Assembly (NCBI RefSeq): GCF_003259905.1
Contig: NZ_QLMG01000012.1
Location: 28,878 to 92,877 of the forward strand
DNA length: 64,000 bases
Source of the DNA: Salipiger aestuarii
GTDB taxonomy: Bacteria; Pseudomonadota; Alphaproteobacteria; Rhodobacterales; Rhodobacteraceae
Reading direction: 5' to 3'
Shown: positions 26,669-35,070 of the stretch, piece after piece
Numbering within the stretch: the stretch's first letter is position 1
Layout of the letters: every line of letters starts with the position of its first letter
Translations under genes and position numbers: made by a program
Notes under the pieces: generated by a model
Databases searched by the model: none
What the model saw: the letters and a program-made list of their open reading frames with translations, nothing else
What the model was told of the DNA's origin: nothing

Positions 26669-27603
26669 TCCTGCCGGGCCTCCGCTTCGAGCCGGGCGAA
26701 ATAGTCCGCGCCCCCGACCGCATTGATATAGTCTTCCTGGGTCGTCGGGCCTGTCACATGGCGCGCGATGTAGGCATCCAGACCCGCGCGGTCGCCGGCC
26801 CGGGCGGCATCGCCCAGATCGGCGTAGGCGTCGATATGATCCTCGTCCATTGCGTAATGGGGGAAGCTCGCGGTGGGATGCGCGCCGTAAGGCACCGCGA
26901 CCACGGCATCCACATAGTGCGATGGCACGCTGACCCGCGATGGATCGTCAAGGATCACCTCGTCCGGCACGATCCTGTCCACGCTGGCAATGACCATGTC
27001 CGAGGCGCGCGCCATCAGCTGATCGGCATAGACCATCGTGCTGAGATGGCGCAGGTTCCCCCAGCGGTCGGCCTCTTGCGCGTGCAGAAACGTGACGCGG
27101 GGCCGGATGGGGCCGACGGCGTGGATGCGGCGACCCGAAAAGGGACAGTCGATTTCGCGGAGAAGCGGGTTGTGCTTCAGCACGTCCGACCCGCGCAGCG
27201 CGTCGATCGGCTGGAACGGAACACCATGGGCCGAGGCCATAAGCCCCCCCACCACGGTCAGCGCATCCAGCGCATGGGCCGTCACCTGCCCTGACTCGAC
27301 CGCGCTTCGGAAGTTGGGGCAGAGACGGTTTTCCAGCGTGACGCCGGGAATGAACACCTGTTCGACCGCTTCCGCCGCGATCATCAGATCGACGTCATAG
27401 CCGGCGCCGGGAGATGAATAGACATGCAGGTCCTTTGCGCCCGCAGCCAGCAGCGCGCGCACCAATGCGACCGGCCGGCCCTGCTTGAACAGACCGCCAA
27501 GGCAAAGTTCCGGTCGTTCCAGCAAAGCGCTCCGGGCCAGACGCGCTGCGTCGTGCAGCGCCGTGATCTTGCTGCGCCGCGTGGGTTTCGTGTGGCCTTG
27601 CAT
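26665..27603 (-). CDS. Class I CoA-transferase/hydrolase alpha subunit (GctA/IpdA-like)
   Basis: The 312-residue protein has the alpha-subunit order RPVALVRALLAAG, DLMIAAEAVEQVF, ALDALTVVGGLMASAHGVPFQP, RGSDVLKHNP, FLHAQEADRWGNLRH and VDAVVAVPYGAHPTA, close in layout to IpdA and GctA. With the beta subunit it forms a heteromeric enzyme acting on a dicarboxyl or ring acyl-CoA. It opens operon 4. The start is uncertain: ATG at 27603 (weak GGAG 13 bp upstream) is taken because the frame up to 27687 lacks family sequence. The operator-like CACATATGTG lies 123 bp upstream. Confidence 0.83.
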   Translation of the reverse strand: MQGHTKPTRRSKITALHDAARLARSALLERPELCLGGLFKQGRPVALVRALLAAGAKDLHVYSSPGAGYDVDLMIAAEAVEQVFIPGVTLENRLCPNFRSAVESGQVTAHALDALTVVGGLMASAHGVPFQPIDALRGSDVLKHNPLLREIDCPFSGRRIHAVGPIRPRVTFLHAQEADRWGNLRHLSTMVYADQLMARASDMVIASVDRIVPDEVILDDPSRVSVPSHYVDAVVAVPYGAHPTASFPHYAMDEDHIDAYADLGDAARAGDRAGLDAYIARHVTGPTTQEDYINAVGGADYFARLEAEARQE

Positions 27604-27725
27604 GGTGTGGATCGTCGCTCCGATGCTTCTGTTTCCCCGGCGGACCGCCGGGGGATTTGCGCAGAGCAACTGTACTGGAACGGACACGATCCGGCACTTT
27701 CCGGCGTGTGACAGCCATGATCGAA

Positions 27726-27735
27726 CACATATGTG
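27726..27735 (-). promoter_or_regulatory. Operator-like site B (CACATATGTG)
   Basis: A perfect 10-bp palindrome in the context GATCGAACACATATGTGCGA, upstream of the CoA-transferase operon. It shares CACATATRTGCGATTG with site A at 11176. The short gap (27604-27767) has no other obvious signal. Confidence 0.62.
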
Positions 27736-27767
27736 CGATTGGCCGCTCCGGGTGCGGGATCAGGACA

Positions 27768-29219
27768 TCAGAGCAGCCCCGCCGCGACACCGCCAGCGAC
27801 AATGAGAGCAATAAGGAGGATGCTGGCCAGACCGAACAGTCCGTTCCAGCGCAACCCGATGGTCAGGGGCCGTTCCCCCACGATGGAAGACGCATAAACG
27901 ACGGCTGTGATGGCGGGCCCCATGCAAATGATGCTGCTCCAGCCTCCAGCCAGCGCAAGGCCCAGAGCAAGCGGCGACAACCCATCCACGCCGATGCGGT
28001 TGACCACTTCCGCCAGCAGCACCACCGAGATCATCGGATGCACACCCAGCAGCCCGGTCAGGAATACCGTCATAATCAACAGCACAACGGTCAGCACAGG
28101 CCGCGTTGCGATCCAGCCAAGATGGTCGGCAATCCATTCGACCGGAACGACCTCCAGCGCGACGAGGCCGATGAACCCCGCCGACGCGATAACGCTCATT
28201 TCGGTCGCGAATCCCGGTGCCTGCGTCACGAACCGGCGCGACATGTCCGGAATGCTGCCGGTGCCCTTTCGCAGACCCAGCCAGAGAAGCGCGTAAACCG
28301 GCACGATGGCGATCAGGACGGTCTGGAAACTGTATTCCGTCGCCCTGTCCAGTGCCACCACAGCGCCCCCGAGTATAAGGATATGACCGGCAACGATCAC
28401 GACCGACCAATGCGCCCAGCCCGGCAAGTCCCCGGTCAGGGCCGCGACCCGACCGCGCGCCGACGGCGGGCGCCACCATTCCACCGTGTCGAACAGCCAC
28501 CCGACAAGGAAAAGCACCCCGGCCAGCGCGATTCCGAAAGGCGCCAGATGCGCCCATTCAAGATCCGGAATCGTGAGAATCATCAGATTCAGGGCGACGC
28601 CGAACGGCGTCCAGAACGCGATCGAGGAAAACCCCCGCATACAGGCGCTTACCATCCTGCGCTTGCGGGCCTCGTACACCACATCGTCCATTTCATGGCG
28701 ATGGGCCTCCAAGCCTTTCATGATGACTTCAAGCATCACGCCCAGCCCGCCGAGGTTCAGAAGCACGCCGAACAGGTGGCCCCCCGCACCCAGAGAGGCG
28801 TAGCGGCGGGTCGGCGGCTGCAACGTCAGGAACTCTCCGGCAACCTCTACAACCGGGTCCTGCGTGGCCGCGATGCGCAAGAAGGCGACAGCCGTAAGCA
28901 GCGCTGACAGGAAAACGACACGCCCCGCCGCCTCGGCGAAAATGCGCGCTTCGATACCATCGGCCAGCGCCAGACCGGCAATCGCGAACGAAAAGAAAAG
29001 CAGCACCCATCCGACGCGGGCAATGTTGCGGAACGCGATCACGAGATAGATGCCGAAAAACGGTACGACCGCAGCCGATACACCGCTGCCGGGAAAGACA
29101 CCCTGCGCGATACCACCGCCAAGACAGATCATCAGACAGACAGCGGCAACCGGGTTGCGTACGGCGGACCGTTTCAGAACATCAATGGCCGACATCTGCA
29201 CCCGCTTTTCCAAAGCCAT
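27768..29219 (-). CDS. Polytopic membrane protein, probable organic-anion transporter
   Basis: The 483-residue protein has about 12 hydrophobic segments and two conserved-looking loops, TGLLGVHPMISVVLLAEV and LAGGWSSIICMGPAITAVVY, placed like the re-entrant loops of ion-transporter (IT) superfamily proteins such as CitM or DcuC. I do not recognise a precise family. It stands alone between site C (divergent from operon 5) and operon 4. I chose the ATG at 29219, which follows AGAGAGG by 6 bp; ATG at 29195 is an alternative. It probably adds a fifth uptake or efflux route for an acid. Confidence 0.65.
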   Translation of the reverse strand: MALEKRVQMSAIDVLKRSAVRNPVAAVCLMICLGGGIAQGVFPGSGVSAAVVPFFGIYLVIAFRNIARVGWVLLFFSFAIAGLALADGIEARIFAEAAGRVVFLSALLTAVAFLRIAATQDPVVEVAGEFLTLQPPTRRYASLGAGGHLFGVLLNLGGLGVMLEVIMKGLEAHRHEMDDVVYEARKRRMVSACMRGFSSIAFWTPFGVALNLMILTIPDLEWAHLAPFGIALAGVLFLVGWLFDTVEWWRPPSARGRVAALTGDLPGWAHWSVVIVAGHILILGGAVVALDRATEYSFQTVLIAIVPVYALLWLGLRKGTGSIPDMSRRFVTQAPGFATEMSVIASAGFIGLVALEVVPVEWIADHLGWIATRPVLTVVLLIMTVFLTGLLGVHPMISVVLLAEVVNRIGVDGLSPLALGLALAGGWSSIICMGPAITAVVYASSIVGERPLTIGLRWNGLFGLASILLIALIVAGGVAAGLL

Positions 29220-29530
29220 ATGGCCTCTCTGCAAGGCCGCGCCAGATCCGGCCGCGCCCGACACGCCGGGCGGGCAGCGCTGTCGTCAGTTCCTGCCTCA
29301 TCCCGTGCGGCGCGCAACGCGCCCCTGTCGCCGGCGCGGGACCGGCGAGAGCAACCGCCCGATAGCCCCGGTAGCGGGTCTTTGCGAAAAGAACGTCTGA
29401 CGGATACGGTGTGGTACAATGCCTTGGCGAATTCGCGCCCTTGCCTTCCAGTCCATTCACGCCGAGACCTCCAGCCGCGCTCGCCCTTCTTGTCGCAGCT
29501 TTTCTGACACGCCCGGCGCCCGATCTCAAA

Positions 29531-29556
29531 GGGATTCAAATGAGGGATTCAAATGA
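29531..29556. repeat. Tandem 13-bp repeat GGGATTCAAATGA x2
   Basis: Two identical, abutting copies (29531-29543 and 29544-29556), about 60 bp before operator-like site C. It may be a slippage duplication or paired binding sites on one helix face; the 13-bp step makes same-face binding less likely. Confidence 0.6.
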
Positions 29557-29615
29557 GGGTTTGCACGCAGGCTGCCTCATCCCGGTGGCGATCACAACGC
29601 GATAGCCCAGTTCAA

Positions 29616-29625
29616 CACATATGTG
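29616..29625 (+). promoter_or_regulatory. Operator-like site C (CACATATGTG)
   Basis: A perfect palindrome in AACACATATGTGC, centred about 78 bp before the PrpD-like start at 29699. The same AACACATATGTGC string occurs at site B. It is well placed for control of operon 5. Confidence 0.62.
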
Positions 29626-29698
29626 CAAACAGGTGGCCACCCGAATTGATAGCACCTCCCGACATGAGGCAAAGTACAGTACCAGAGAGGATCAGAAC

Positions 29699-31105
29699 AT
29701 GACCAATGATTTCACCCGCCGTCTGACGGGGTTCATCGCCGCGCGGCATCGGCTGGACGCGGCAAATGCCGAGGAGGCCGCGCTTTGCGTGGAGGATACG
29801 GTGGCTGTCATCTATGGCGGATGGCACGAGCCGGTGGTCCGCCGGCTGGCGGCACTTGACGGGGACGAAGCGGCGACACCCGCGAGCACGGTCGGACAGG
29901 GCGGGGTCGAACGGGCCGGGTTCCTTAATGCCGTCGCCGGTCATGCGCTGGATTTCGACGATGTTCACACACTCAGCGTCACGCATCCCAGTGTGGTCTT
30001 CGTGCCGGCGCTGATGGCGATGGCCGACGCGCGGCCCGAGACCGCCGACCGCATTGCCCCCGCGCTTGCGGTGGGAGCGGCCGTCAATGTCGCGCTGGGA
30101 CAGGTTCTGGGCTTTGGCCACTACGACAAGGGCTGGCACGCCACATCGACGATCGGGGCAGTGGCCGCCGCGGCGGCGGTCGCGCATCAGCTCGACCTTG
30201 ACGAAGACGCCATCGGTAACGCCCTGTCGCTGGCCGCGTCGCTGGCGGGCGGATTGCAGATAAATTTCGGGGCGATGGCCAAGCCGATCCAGGCCGGCAA
30301 CGCCGCCCTTGTCGGACTGCGCGCCGCCCGTATGGCCGAGGCCGGCATTACCGGCGCCCCCGATATCTTTGCGCCGCGCGGTTTTTTCGATCTTTATGCC
30401 GGCCCGGACGGGCTTGCGGGCGATCCCGCCGGGGTGGAGCCAAGGATCGATCTGGGCAGCGTGTCGCGCAAGCTTTATCCCTGCTGCTATCTCACGCACA
30501 GGATGATCGCCGCGGGGCGGCACCTTTACGCCCAACGCGGCGGAGACGCGGTGCCCGAGGGCTCGGTGATCGAAATGACGGCGCCCAAGGGCGCTATGGT
30601 GCCCCTGCATGTCATGGATCCCAAGGATGGAATGGAAGCCAAGTTCTGCGCCGCCTATACCTTGTCGGCGGCCCTGCACCAGGGCCGGGTCGGGCTTGCG
30701 GATTTCGAGGACGACAGCCCTCACCGCCCCGAGATCCGCCGTCTCATGGACATGGTAACCATCGAAACCGAACCGGACGCGGGGCAGGATCGCGTCGGTG
30801 TGGACCATGGGGCGGTCCATGTCCGCCTGCGTCACGGAAACGAAACCCTGGCCGAAACGTCGGTCGCGGCGCATCCCGGTTCGCCCTCGGACCCGGCGAG
30901 CCCTGCCGAGATCGGCGACAAGATTGCCGATTGTCTTGACAAATACCGCAGGGACGGGGGCACGCCGCCTGCTGTCGCGGTTTTCCGTCAGGATCTGCGC
31001 ACACGGCTGCATCTGCCGCCGCTGCGCGATTCGACCGCCCCCGCCGGCAAGCCGGAACACGGCAGCTCCGCCGCCAACCATGCACCGTCTGAAAGGACCG
31101 CCTGA
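29699..31105 (+). CDS. MmgE/PrpD-family protein
   Basis: The 468-residue protein has the MmgE/PrpD pattern: GHALDFDDVHTLSVTHPSVV, GWHATSTIGAVAAAAAVA, LAGGLQINFGAMAKPIQAG and SRKLYPCCYLTHRMI. Members include 2-methylcitrate dehydratase and cis-aconitate decarboxylase, which act on branched tri- or dicarboxylates without a cofactor. Here it is followed by two overlapping acyl-CoA dehydrogenase genes, an unusual partner set, so the substrate may be different. The start is the ATG at 29699 with AGAGGA; the longer frame from 29621 lacks family sequence and covers site C. Confidence 0.88.
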   Translation: MTNDFTRRLTGFIAARHRLDAANAEEAALCVEDTVAVIYGGWHEPVVRRLAALDGDEAATPASTVGQGGVERAGFLNAVAGHALDFDDVHTLSVTHPSVVFVPALMAMADARPETADRIAPALAVGAAVNVALGQVLGFGHYDKGWHATSTIGAVAAAAAVAHQLDLDEDAIGNALSLAASLAGGLQINFGAMAKPIQAGNAALVGLRAARMAEAGITGAPDIFAPRGFFDLYAGPDGLAGDPAGVEPRIDLGSVSRKLYPCCYLTHRMIAAGRHLYAQRGGDAVPEGSVIEMTAPKGAMVPLHVMDPKDGMEAKFCAAYTLSAALHQGRVGLADFEDDSPHRPEIRRLMDMVTIETEPDAGQDRVGVDHGAVHVRLRHGNETLAETSVAAHPGSPSDPASPAEIGDKIADCLDKYRRDGGTPPAVAVFRQDLRTRLHLPPLRDSTAPAGKPEHGSSAANHAPSERTA

Positions 31106-32163
31106 TGGAATCGATGATCCATGACATGGCCGAGCGGTTGTTCCGCGACCACATCGGCCACGGCCTGCGCGAGGGCGCCGCTGCCGGGCAATGCCCCGAG
31201 GCGCTCTGGACGCGGATCGAGGAGGCCGGGTTGCCCATGGCGCTGGTGCCCGAAGAGGCCGGCGGTTTCGGCGTGCCCGCCGCCGAGGCGCTGGGGCTGG
31301 TGCGCATCGCCGGGGCGCATGGCCTGCCGCTGCCACTGGCCGAAACCCTGATCGCGAACGCGGTGCTGGCGCGCGCGGGGCTCACGCTGCCCGGCGGCAG
31401 ACTGACCATCGCCGAGGGTGCTGCGCTGCGGCTGGACCGGCGCGGGGCTGCCATCCATGCAAGCGGGCCGCTGACATTGGTGCCTTTTGCCCGCTGGGCG
31501 GACCGGATCGTGACCATCGCCGCGCTGGACGGCGTCGATCATGTTCTGTCCCTGCCGGTCAAGGATCTGACAGTCACCCCGGCGCAGGATCTCGCCGGGA
31601 TGCCGCGCGACGATGCCGGGGTCGACCTTGCGCTGACCGATGCCGATGCCGCCCCCCTGCCGCGGTCGCTTGGCGGAATGCGCGGGCTGGGGGCGCTTGC
31701 CCGCAGTCTGGCCACCGCCGGCGCGATGGAGACCATCCTGTCGATGACTGTCGAATATGCCAACGACCGGGTCCAGTTCGGACGGCCGATCGGCAAGTTT
31801 CAGGCGATCCAACACTACCTCGCGACGATGGCCGGAGAAACCGCCGCGTCGCGCGCCGCCGCCGAAATGGCGGCCGACAGCTACGATACACCCGCCTTTG
31901 CGCTGACCGTTGCCGCCGCCAAGAGCCGCTCCGGGGAAGCCGCGGAAACAGTCGGTGCGCTGGCCCATCAGGTTCACGGGGCCATCGGCTATACCCAGGA
32001 ACACGCGCTGCACCATTTCACCAAACGGATCTGGAGCTGGCGCGACGAGTTCGGCACCGAGCTGGACTGGACAAGGGAGCTGGGGCGGGCCGCCCTGTCG
32101 AGCCCCCGCGACACGTTCTGGCATTTCATCACCGACAGCACTGCACAAGGCATCCCGGCATGA
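31105..32163 (+). CDS. Acyl-CoA dehydrogenase, beta-type subunit of a pair (operon 5)
   Basis: The 352-residue protein is shorter than a standard ACAD and lacks both the EPxxGSD flavin motif and the C-terminal GGTxEI motif, ending instead with KRIWSWRDEFGTELDW. It keeps the helical part VQFGRPIGKFQAIQHYLATM and AHQVHGAIGYTQEHAL. This profile fits the partner subunit of alpha2-beta2 dehydrogenases known from steroid degradation (FadE26-27 type). It overlaps the PrpD-like gene by 1 bp and the next dehydrogenase gene by 4 bp, so the two subunits are probably made together. Confidence 0.82.
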   Translation: MESMIHDMAERLFRDHIGHGLREGAAAGQCPEALWTRIEEAGLPMALVPEEAGGFGVPAAEALGLVRIAGAHGLPLPLAETLIANAVLARAGLTLPGGRLTIAEGAALRLDRRGAAIHASGPLTLVPFARWADRIVTIAALDGVDHVLSLPVKDLTVTPAQDLAGMPRDDAGVDLALTDADAAPLPRSLGGMRGLGALARSLATAGAMETILSMTVEYANDRVQFGRPIGKFQAIQHYLATMAGETAASRAAAEMAADSYDTPAFALTVAAAKSRSGEAAETVGALAHQVHGAIGYTQEHALHHFTKRIWSWRDEFGTELDWTRELGRAALSSPRDTFWHFITDSTAQGIPA

Positions 32164-33308
32164 CCCTTACCGCATTTCCCCCGCCCCCGCCCGGCGCCGA
32201 TTACGACGATCTGCGCCAAGAGGTCCGCGCGTTTCTGGCCGAGGAACTGGCCGGTTTCCCGCCCGAAAAGCGCGCGGAATCGTGGAACGGGTTCAGTCGC
32301 GCGTTTTCGCGCAAGCTGGCGCAGCGCGGCTGGGTCGGCATGACGTTCCCCAGGGAATACGGCGGGCACGCGCGCAGCGCGCTGGAACGGTATGTCGTGT
32401 CCGAAGAACTGCTGGCCGCCGGCGCGCCGGTGATCTCGCACTGGATCGCCGATCGTCAGAGCGGCCCGCTCATTCTGGCCAAGGGAACCGAGGAACAGAA
32501 ACGCGCGATCGTGCCGCGCATCGCCGCGGGCGAGCTGTGTTTCTGCATCGGGATGAGCGAGCCCGATTCCGGCTCGGACCTTGCTGCAACGCGCACCGTC
32601 GCCACCGAGGTCGAAGGCGGTTTTCGTGTCAACGGCACCAAGGTCTGGACGACCTATGCGCATGTGGCCGACTACATGATCCTGTTCTGCCGAACCGGCA
32701 AGAGCGACGACCGCCACGGCGGGATGAGCCAGTTCCTCATTGATCTCAAGGCCACCGAAAACATCCAGATCAGCCCGATCATCGACCTGGGCGGCGAACA
32801 TCATTTCAACCAGGTCATCTTCGACGACACGTTCCTGCCATCCGACGCGCTGCTGGGCGAAAAGGGCGAGGGCTGGTCGCAGGTCATGAGCGAACTGGCC
32901 TTCGAACGCAGCGGGCCGGAACGGTTCCTGTCGTCCTTCGCCCTGATCGAGGAACTGATCCGGGTGCTGCGCCAGGACGCCACCGAGGCCCAGCAGGCCG
33001 AGATCGGCCGCCTGTCCGCGCATCTGATGGTGCTGCGGCAAATGTCGCGCTCGGTGGCCGGCATGCTGAACGAGGGCAAAAACCCCGCGCTTCAGGCCGC
33101 CATCGTCAAGGATCTCGGCGCGCTCTATGAACAGGATATCCCGCGTCTGGCGCGCAGCCTCGTATCCCGCCCGGCGGTGCCCGGAGGGCGCGACAGCTAT
33201 GCGGCGGTGCTGGCTTATACCGAACTTGCGGTGCCGTCTTTCTCGCTTCGGGGGGGCACCCGCGAGATTCTGCGCGGCATCATCGCACGCGGACTGGGCT
33301 TGCGGTGA
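32160..33308 (+). CDS. Acyl-CoA dehydrogenase, alpha-type subunit of a pair (operon 5)
   Basis: The 382-residue protein keeps the flavin motif CIGMSEPDSGSDLAATRT and VWTTYAHVADYMILFCRT. The C-terminal end reads SLRGGTREILRGIIARGLGL, where the usual Glu is Arg. It probably forms a heteromer with the 352-residue protein encoded directly upstream (ATGA overlap at 32160). The N-terminus (MTLTAFPPPPPGADYDDLRQ) begins at the ATG that overlaps the previous stop; the frame continuing upstream through the other gene is not coding. Confidence 0.87.
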   Translation: MTLTAFPPPPPGADYDDLRQEVRAFLAEELAGFPPEKRAESWNGFSRAFSRKLAQRGWVGMTFPREYGGHARSALERYVVSEELLAAGAPVISHWIADRQSGPLILAKGTEEQKRAIVPRIAAGELCFCIGMSEPDSGSDLAATRTVATEVEGGFRVNGTKVWTTYAHVADYMILFCRTGKSDDRHGGMSQFLIDLKATENIQISPIIDLGGEHHFNQVIFDDTFLPSDALLGEKGEGWSQVMSELAFERSGPERFLSSFALIEELIRVLRQDATEAQQAEIGRLSAHLMVLRQMSRSVAGMLNEGKNPALQAAIVKDLGALYEQDIPRLARSLVSRPAVPGGRDSYAAVLAYTELAVPSFSLRGGTREILRGIIARGLGLR

Positions 33309-33337
33309 CGGGGGCGACCTGCAGGATCGGCGCGCGC

Positions 33338-34162
33338 CTAATTCAGGGCCGTTCCGGTCCCGCCCGGACGATAGCCTAGCGCCAGCGAAAGCTGTTCGGC
33401 GCTCGCTTTGGCCGCTGTCACGCACAGTTTCCGGTTCCGGGCGGCGCGTTCCAGGGGCGCGCCGATCACCAGCGCCCCTGCCAGGTTCCCATCGGCGCGA
33501 AACACGGGCACACCGAAGCCCGCGGCGTCGACATGCGCCGTGCCGACCGTTCTGGCGTACCCGGTTTTGCGGATTTCCGATATCATGCGCCGCAATGCGT
33601 TTTCGTCGGTGATCGAATTGCCGGTAAGCGGCGTCAGTTCGGTCCGCGCGAAATACGCGTCAAGCTCCTCGGGGGTGTCGTAGGCCAGCATGACAAGCCC
33701 CGATGCCGAACAGAACAGGGGCCGGTCGGCCCCCGTCTGGGCAACGTACCGCACCGGCTGCGGGCTTTCGATGACCGACGAATAGACGACGCGATCACCA
33801 TCGCGAACCGCAAAAAGAACCGTCTCGCCGGTCTGTTTCACAAGGTCGCTCATCACCCCGCGCAGGACCGACGCGAACGGGTGCTTTGTCAGAATGGTCT
33901 GCGCGAACTGGAAAATTCTCGGGCCGAGAAAATACGCGTCGTTCTCGCGCATCAGGTAACCCTTTTCGGTGAGAGGGCGCAGCAGCACCAGCAAACTGCT
34001 CTTGGGGCAATCCAACGCGCTGCTGAGCTCGGACAGGGACATGCGCCGGTCGCTTTGCGCCACCACATCGAAAAGCGCCAGGATGCGGTTCAGCGATCGC
34101 GGCCCTTCCGACGTGCGCCCGGCAGGTTCGATTCCGTCAGATTGCGCGGTTGTCATGGTCAT
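33338..34162 (-). CDS. IclR-family transcriptional regulator (second copy)
   Basis: The 274-residue protein has an IclR winged helix (about 25-80, SLNRILALFDVVAQSD and SLSELSSALDCPKSSLLVLL) and an effector domain with GADRPLFCSASGLVMLAY and GTAHVDAAGFGVPVF. It is convergent with operon 5 and in line with a MaoC-like gene. Start: ATG at 34162 with GGAG 4 bp upstream; ATG at 34156 is close behind. Along with the IclR protein encoded at 11762 it is a candidate for binding the CACATATGTG sites, one of which (34956) lies upstream of this gene pair. Confidence 0.9.
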   Translation of the reverse strand: MTMTTAQSDGIEPAGRTSEGPRSLNRILALFDVVAQSDRRMSLSELSSALDCPKSSLLVLLRPLTEKGYLMRENDAYFLGPRIFQFAQTILTKHPFASVLRGVMSDLVKQTGETVLFAVRDGDRVVYSSVIESPQPVRYVAQTGADRPLFCSASGLVMLAYDTPEELDAYFARTELTPLTGNSITDENALRRMISEIRKTGYARTVGTAHVDAAGFGVPVFRADGNLAGALVIGAPLERAARNRKLCVTAAKASAEQLSLALGYRPGGTGTALN

Positions 34163-34264
34163 CGTCTCCAGTTTCGCGATGCGACCGGGTATTGGCAAAA
34201 CCGAAGCGGCAGTCCAGCCATATTCGGACCGGACCGGGCCCTCCACAGCGCGTCTGAAACGGGT

Positions 34265-34747
34265 CTATGCCTCTCCCGGCTCCTTGTCCGTCGTGCGTGC
34301 CTTGATCATCCGCAGGGGTGTGTATTCCAGCACCTGCTCGCCAGTTTGCTTGAAGATCTTGTTCCGGGTCCGGACCAGGCCGCGGTTCGGCCGGCTTTTC
34401 GAGCGGCGCGATTCCGTCACCTCGACTTCGCAATGGATCGTGTCGCCCGCGAACGTGGGTCCCAGAACCTTGAGTTCCATTTCCAGAAAGGCAAAGCCCG
34501 TGTGCTGCATCGTGGACTGTGTCAGCAGACCCTCCATGAGGGTGTAGACCAGCGCGCCGGGGGCGGCAAAGCCCGCGATGTTGGATTCCTTTTCGCGAAA
34601 CTCGCTGTTGATGAACAACACCTCAAGCATGCCGGTGACGCTGACGAAATTCGTGATGTCTGTTTCGGTCACGGTGCGACCGATGGTCCGGAACCTGCGC
34701 CCCACCGGCAAATCTTCGTAACAAAATCCAAGGCCCACAGTTTCCAT
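34265..34747 (-). CDS. MaoC-fold protein lacking the catalytic dyad
   Basis: The 160-residue hot-dog protein aligns in layout with the other MaoC proteins (TVTETDITNFVSVTG..., FAAPGALVYTLMEGLL, GDTIHCEVEVTESRRSKSRP). The hydratase motif GDxNPLH reads GMLEVLF, so both the Asp and the His are gone. It may be a structural or thioester-binding partner, as in heteromeric hydratases where only one hot-dog half is active. The start is the ATG at 34747, with AGGG 11 bp upstream. It is divergent from operon 6 and shares the promoter region that holds site D. Confidence 0.8.
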   Translation of the reverse strand: METVGLGFCYEDLPVGRRFRTIGRTVTETDITNFVSVTGMLEVLFINSEFREKESNIAGFAAPGALVYTLMEGLLTQSTMQHTGFAFLEMELKVLGPTFAGDTIHCEVEVTESRRSKSRPNRGLVRTRNKIFKQTGEQVLEYTPLRMIKARTTDKEPGEA

Positions 34748-35070
34748 GCCGTTCGTTCCCTCGTTAGGTCCAGTCTTCTGCGAAGGCTCGGCCGCGCCGG
34801 CCCCACAACCGGGAGATTTCCCGTTCTCGGCAGGGTAGAGTGCAAGCGCCAGACCAATCAATCGAAGCGACCGTTTTTGCGGGTCCGGGATGAATCAAGC
34901 ACATTCATGATGAATTCGGCCTGTCGGTCGGTTTCGCCGTTCTCAACGCGACATTGCACATATGTGCTTTTGCACAACCGCCGGCGGTTAGCGTTTGGTC
35001 GGGCGCGGCCGCCAACCTACGGTCTGCCAACAATCGTTCGGCATCCACAATCGCAAGGAGGTACTCTGGC
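34748..35070. other. 323-bp divergent promoter region
   Basis: The region lies between the MaoC-fold gene (-) and the dehydrogenase operon (+). It holds operator-like site D (34956-34967) and a small ATGAAT/ATTCAT inverted repeat near 34891-34910. I see no gene. Confidence 0.5.
34956..34967. promoter_or_regulatory. Operator-like site D (GCACATATGTGC)
   Basis: A perfect 12-bp palindrome, the most symmetric copy among the intergenic sites, 103 bp before the dehydrogenase ATG at 35071 and 208 bp from the MaoC-fold ATG at 34747. A second GCAC half follows at about 34972-34975. Confidence 0.65.

Larger units (their letters stand above)
29220..29698. other. 479-bp divergent intergenic region
   Basis: This region lies between the membrane transporter gene (-) and the PrpD-like gene (+). 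It holds operator-like site C (29616-29625) and a 13-bp tandem repeat (29531-29556). Short open frames exist but none has a motif or good ribosome-binding site. Promoters for both flanking genes are expected here. Confidence 0.5.

Noticed and set aside
31191..32159. N-terminal extension of the dehydrogenase at 32160
   Set aside because: The frame stays open through the upstream dehydrogenase gene but encodes only Arg/Gly-rich sequence; the ATG at 32160 overlaps the previous stop and begins family-like sequence.
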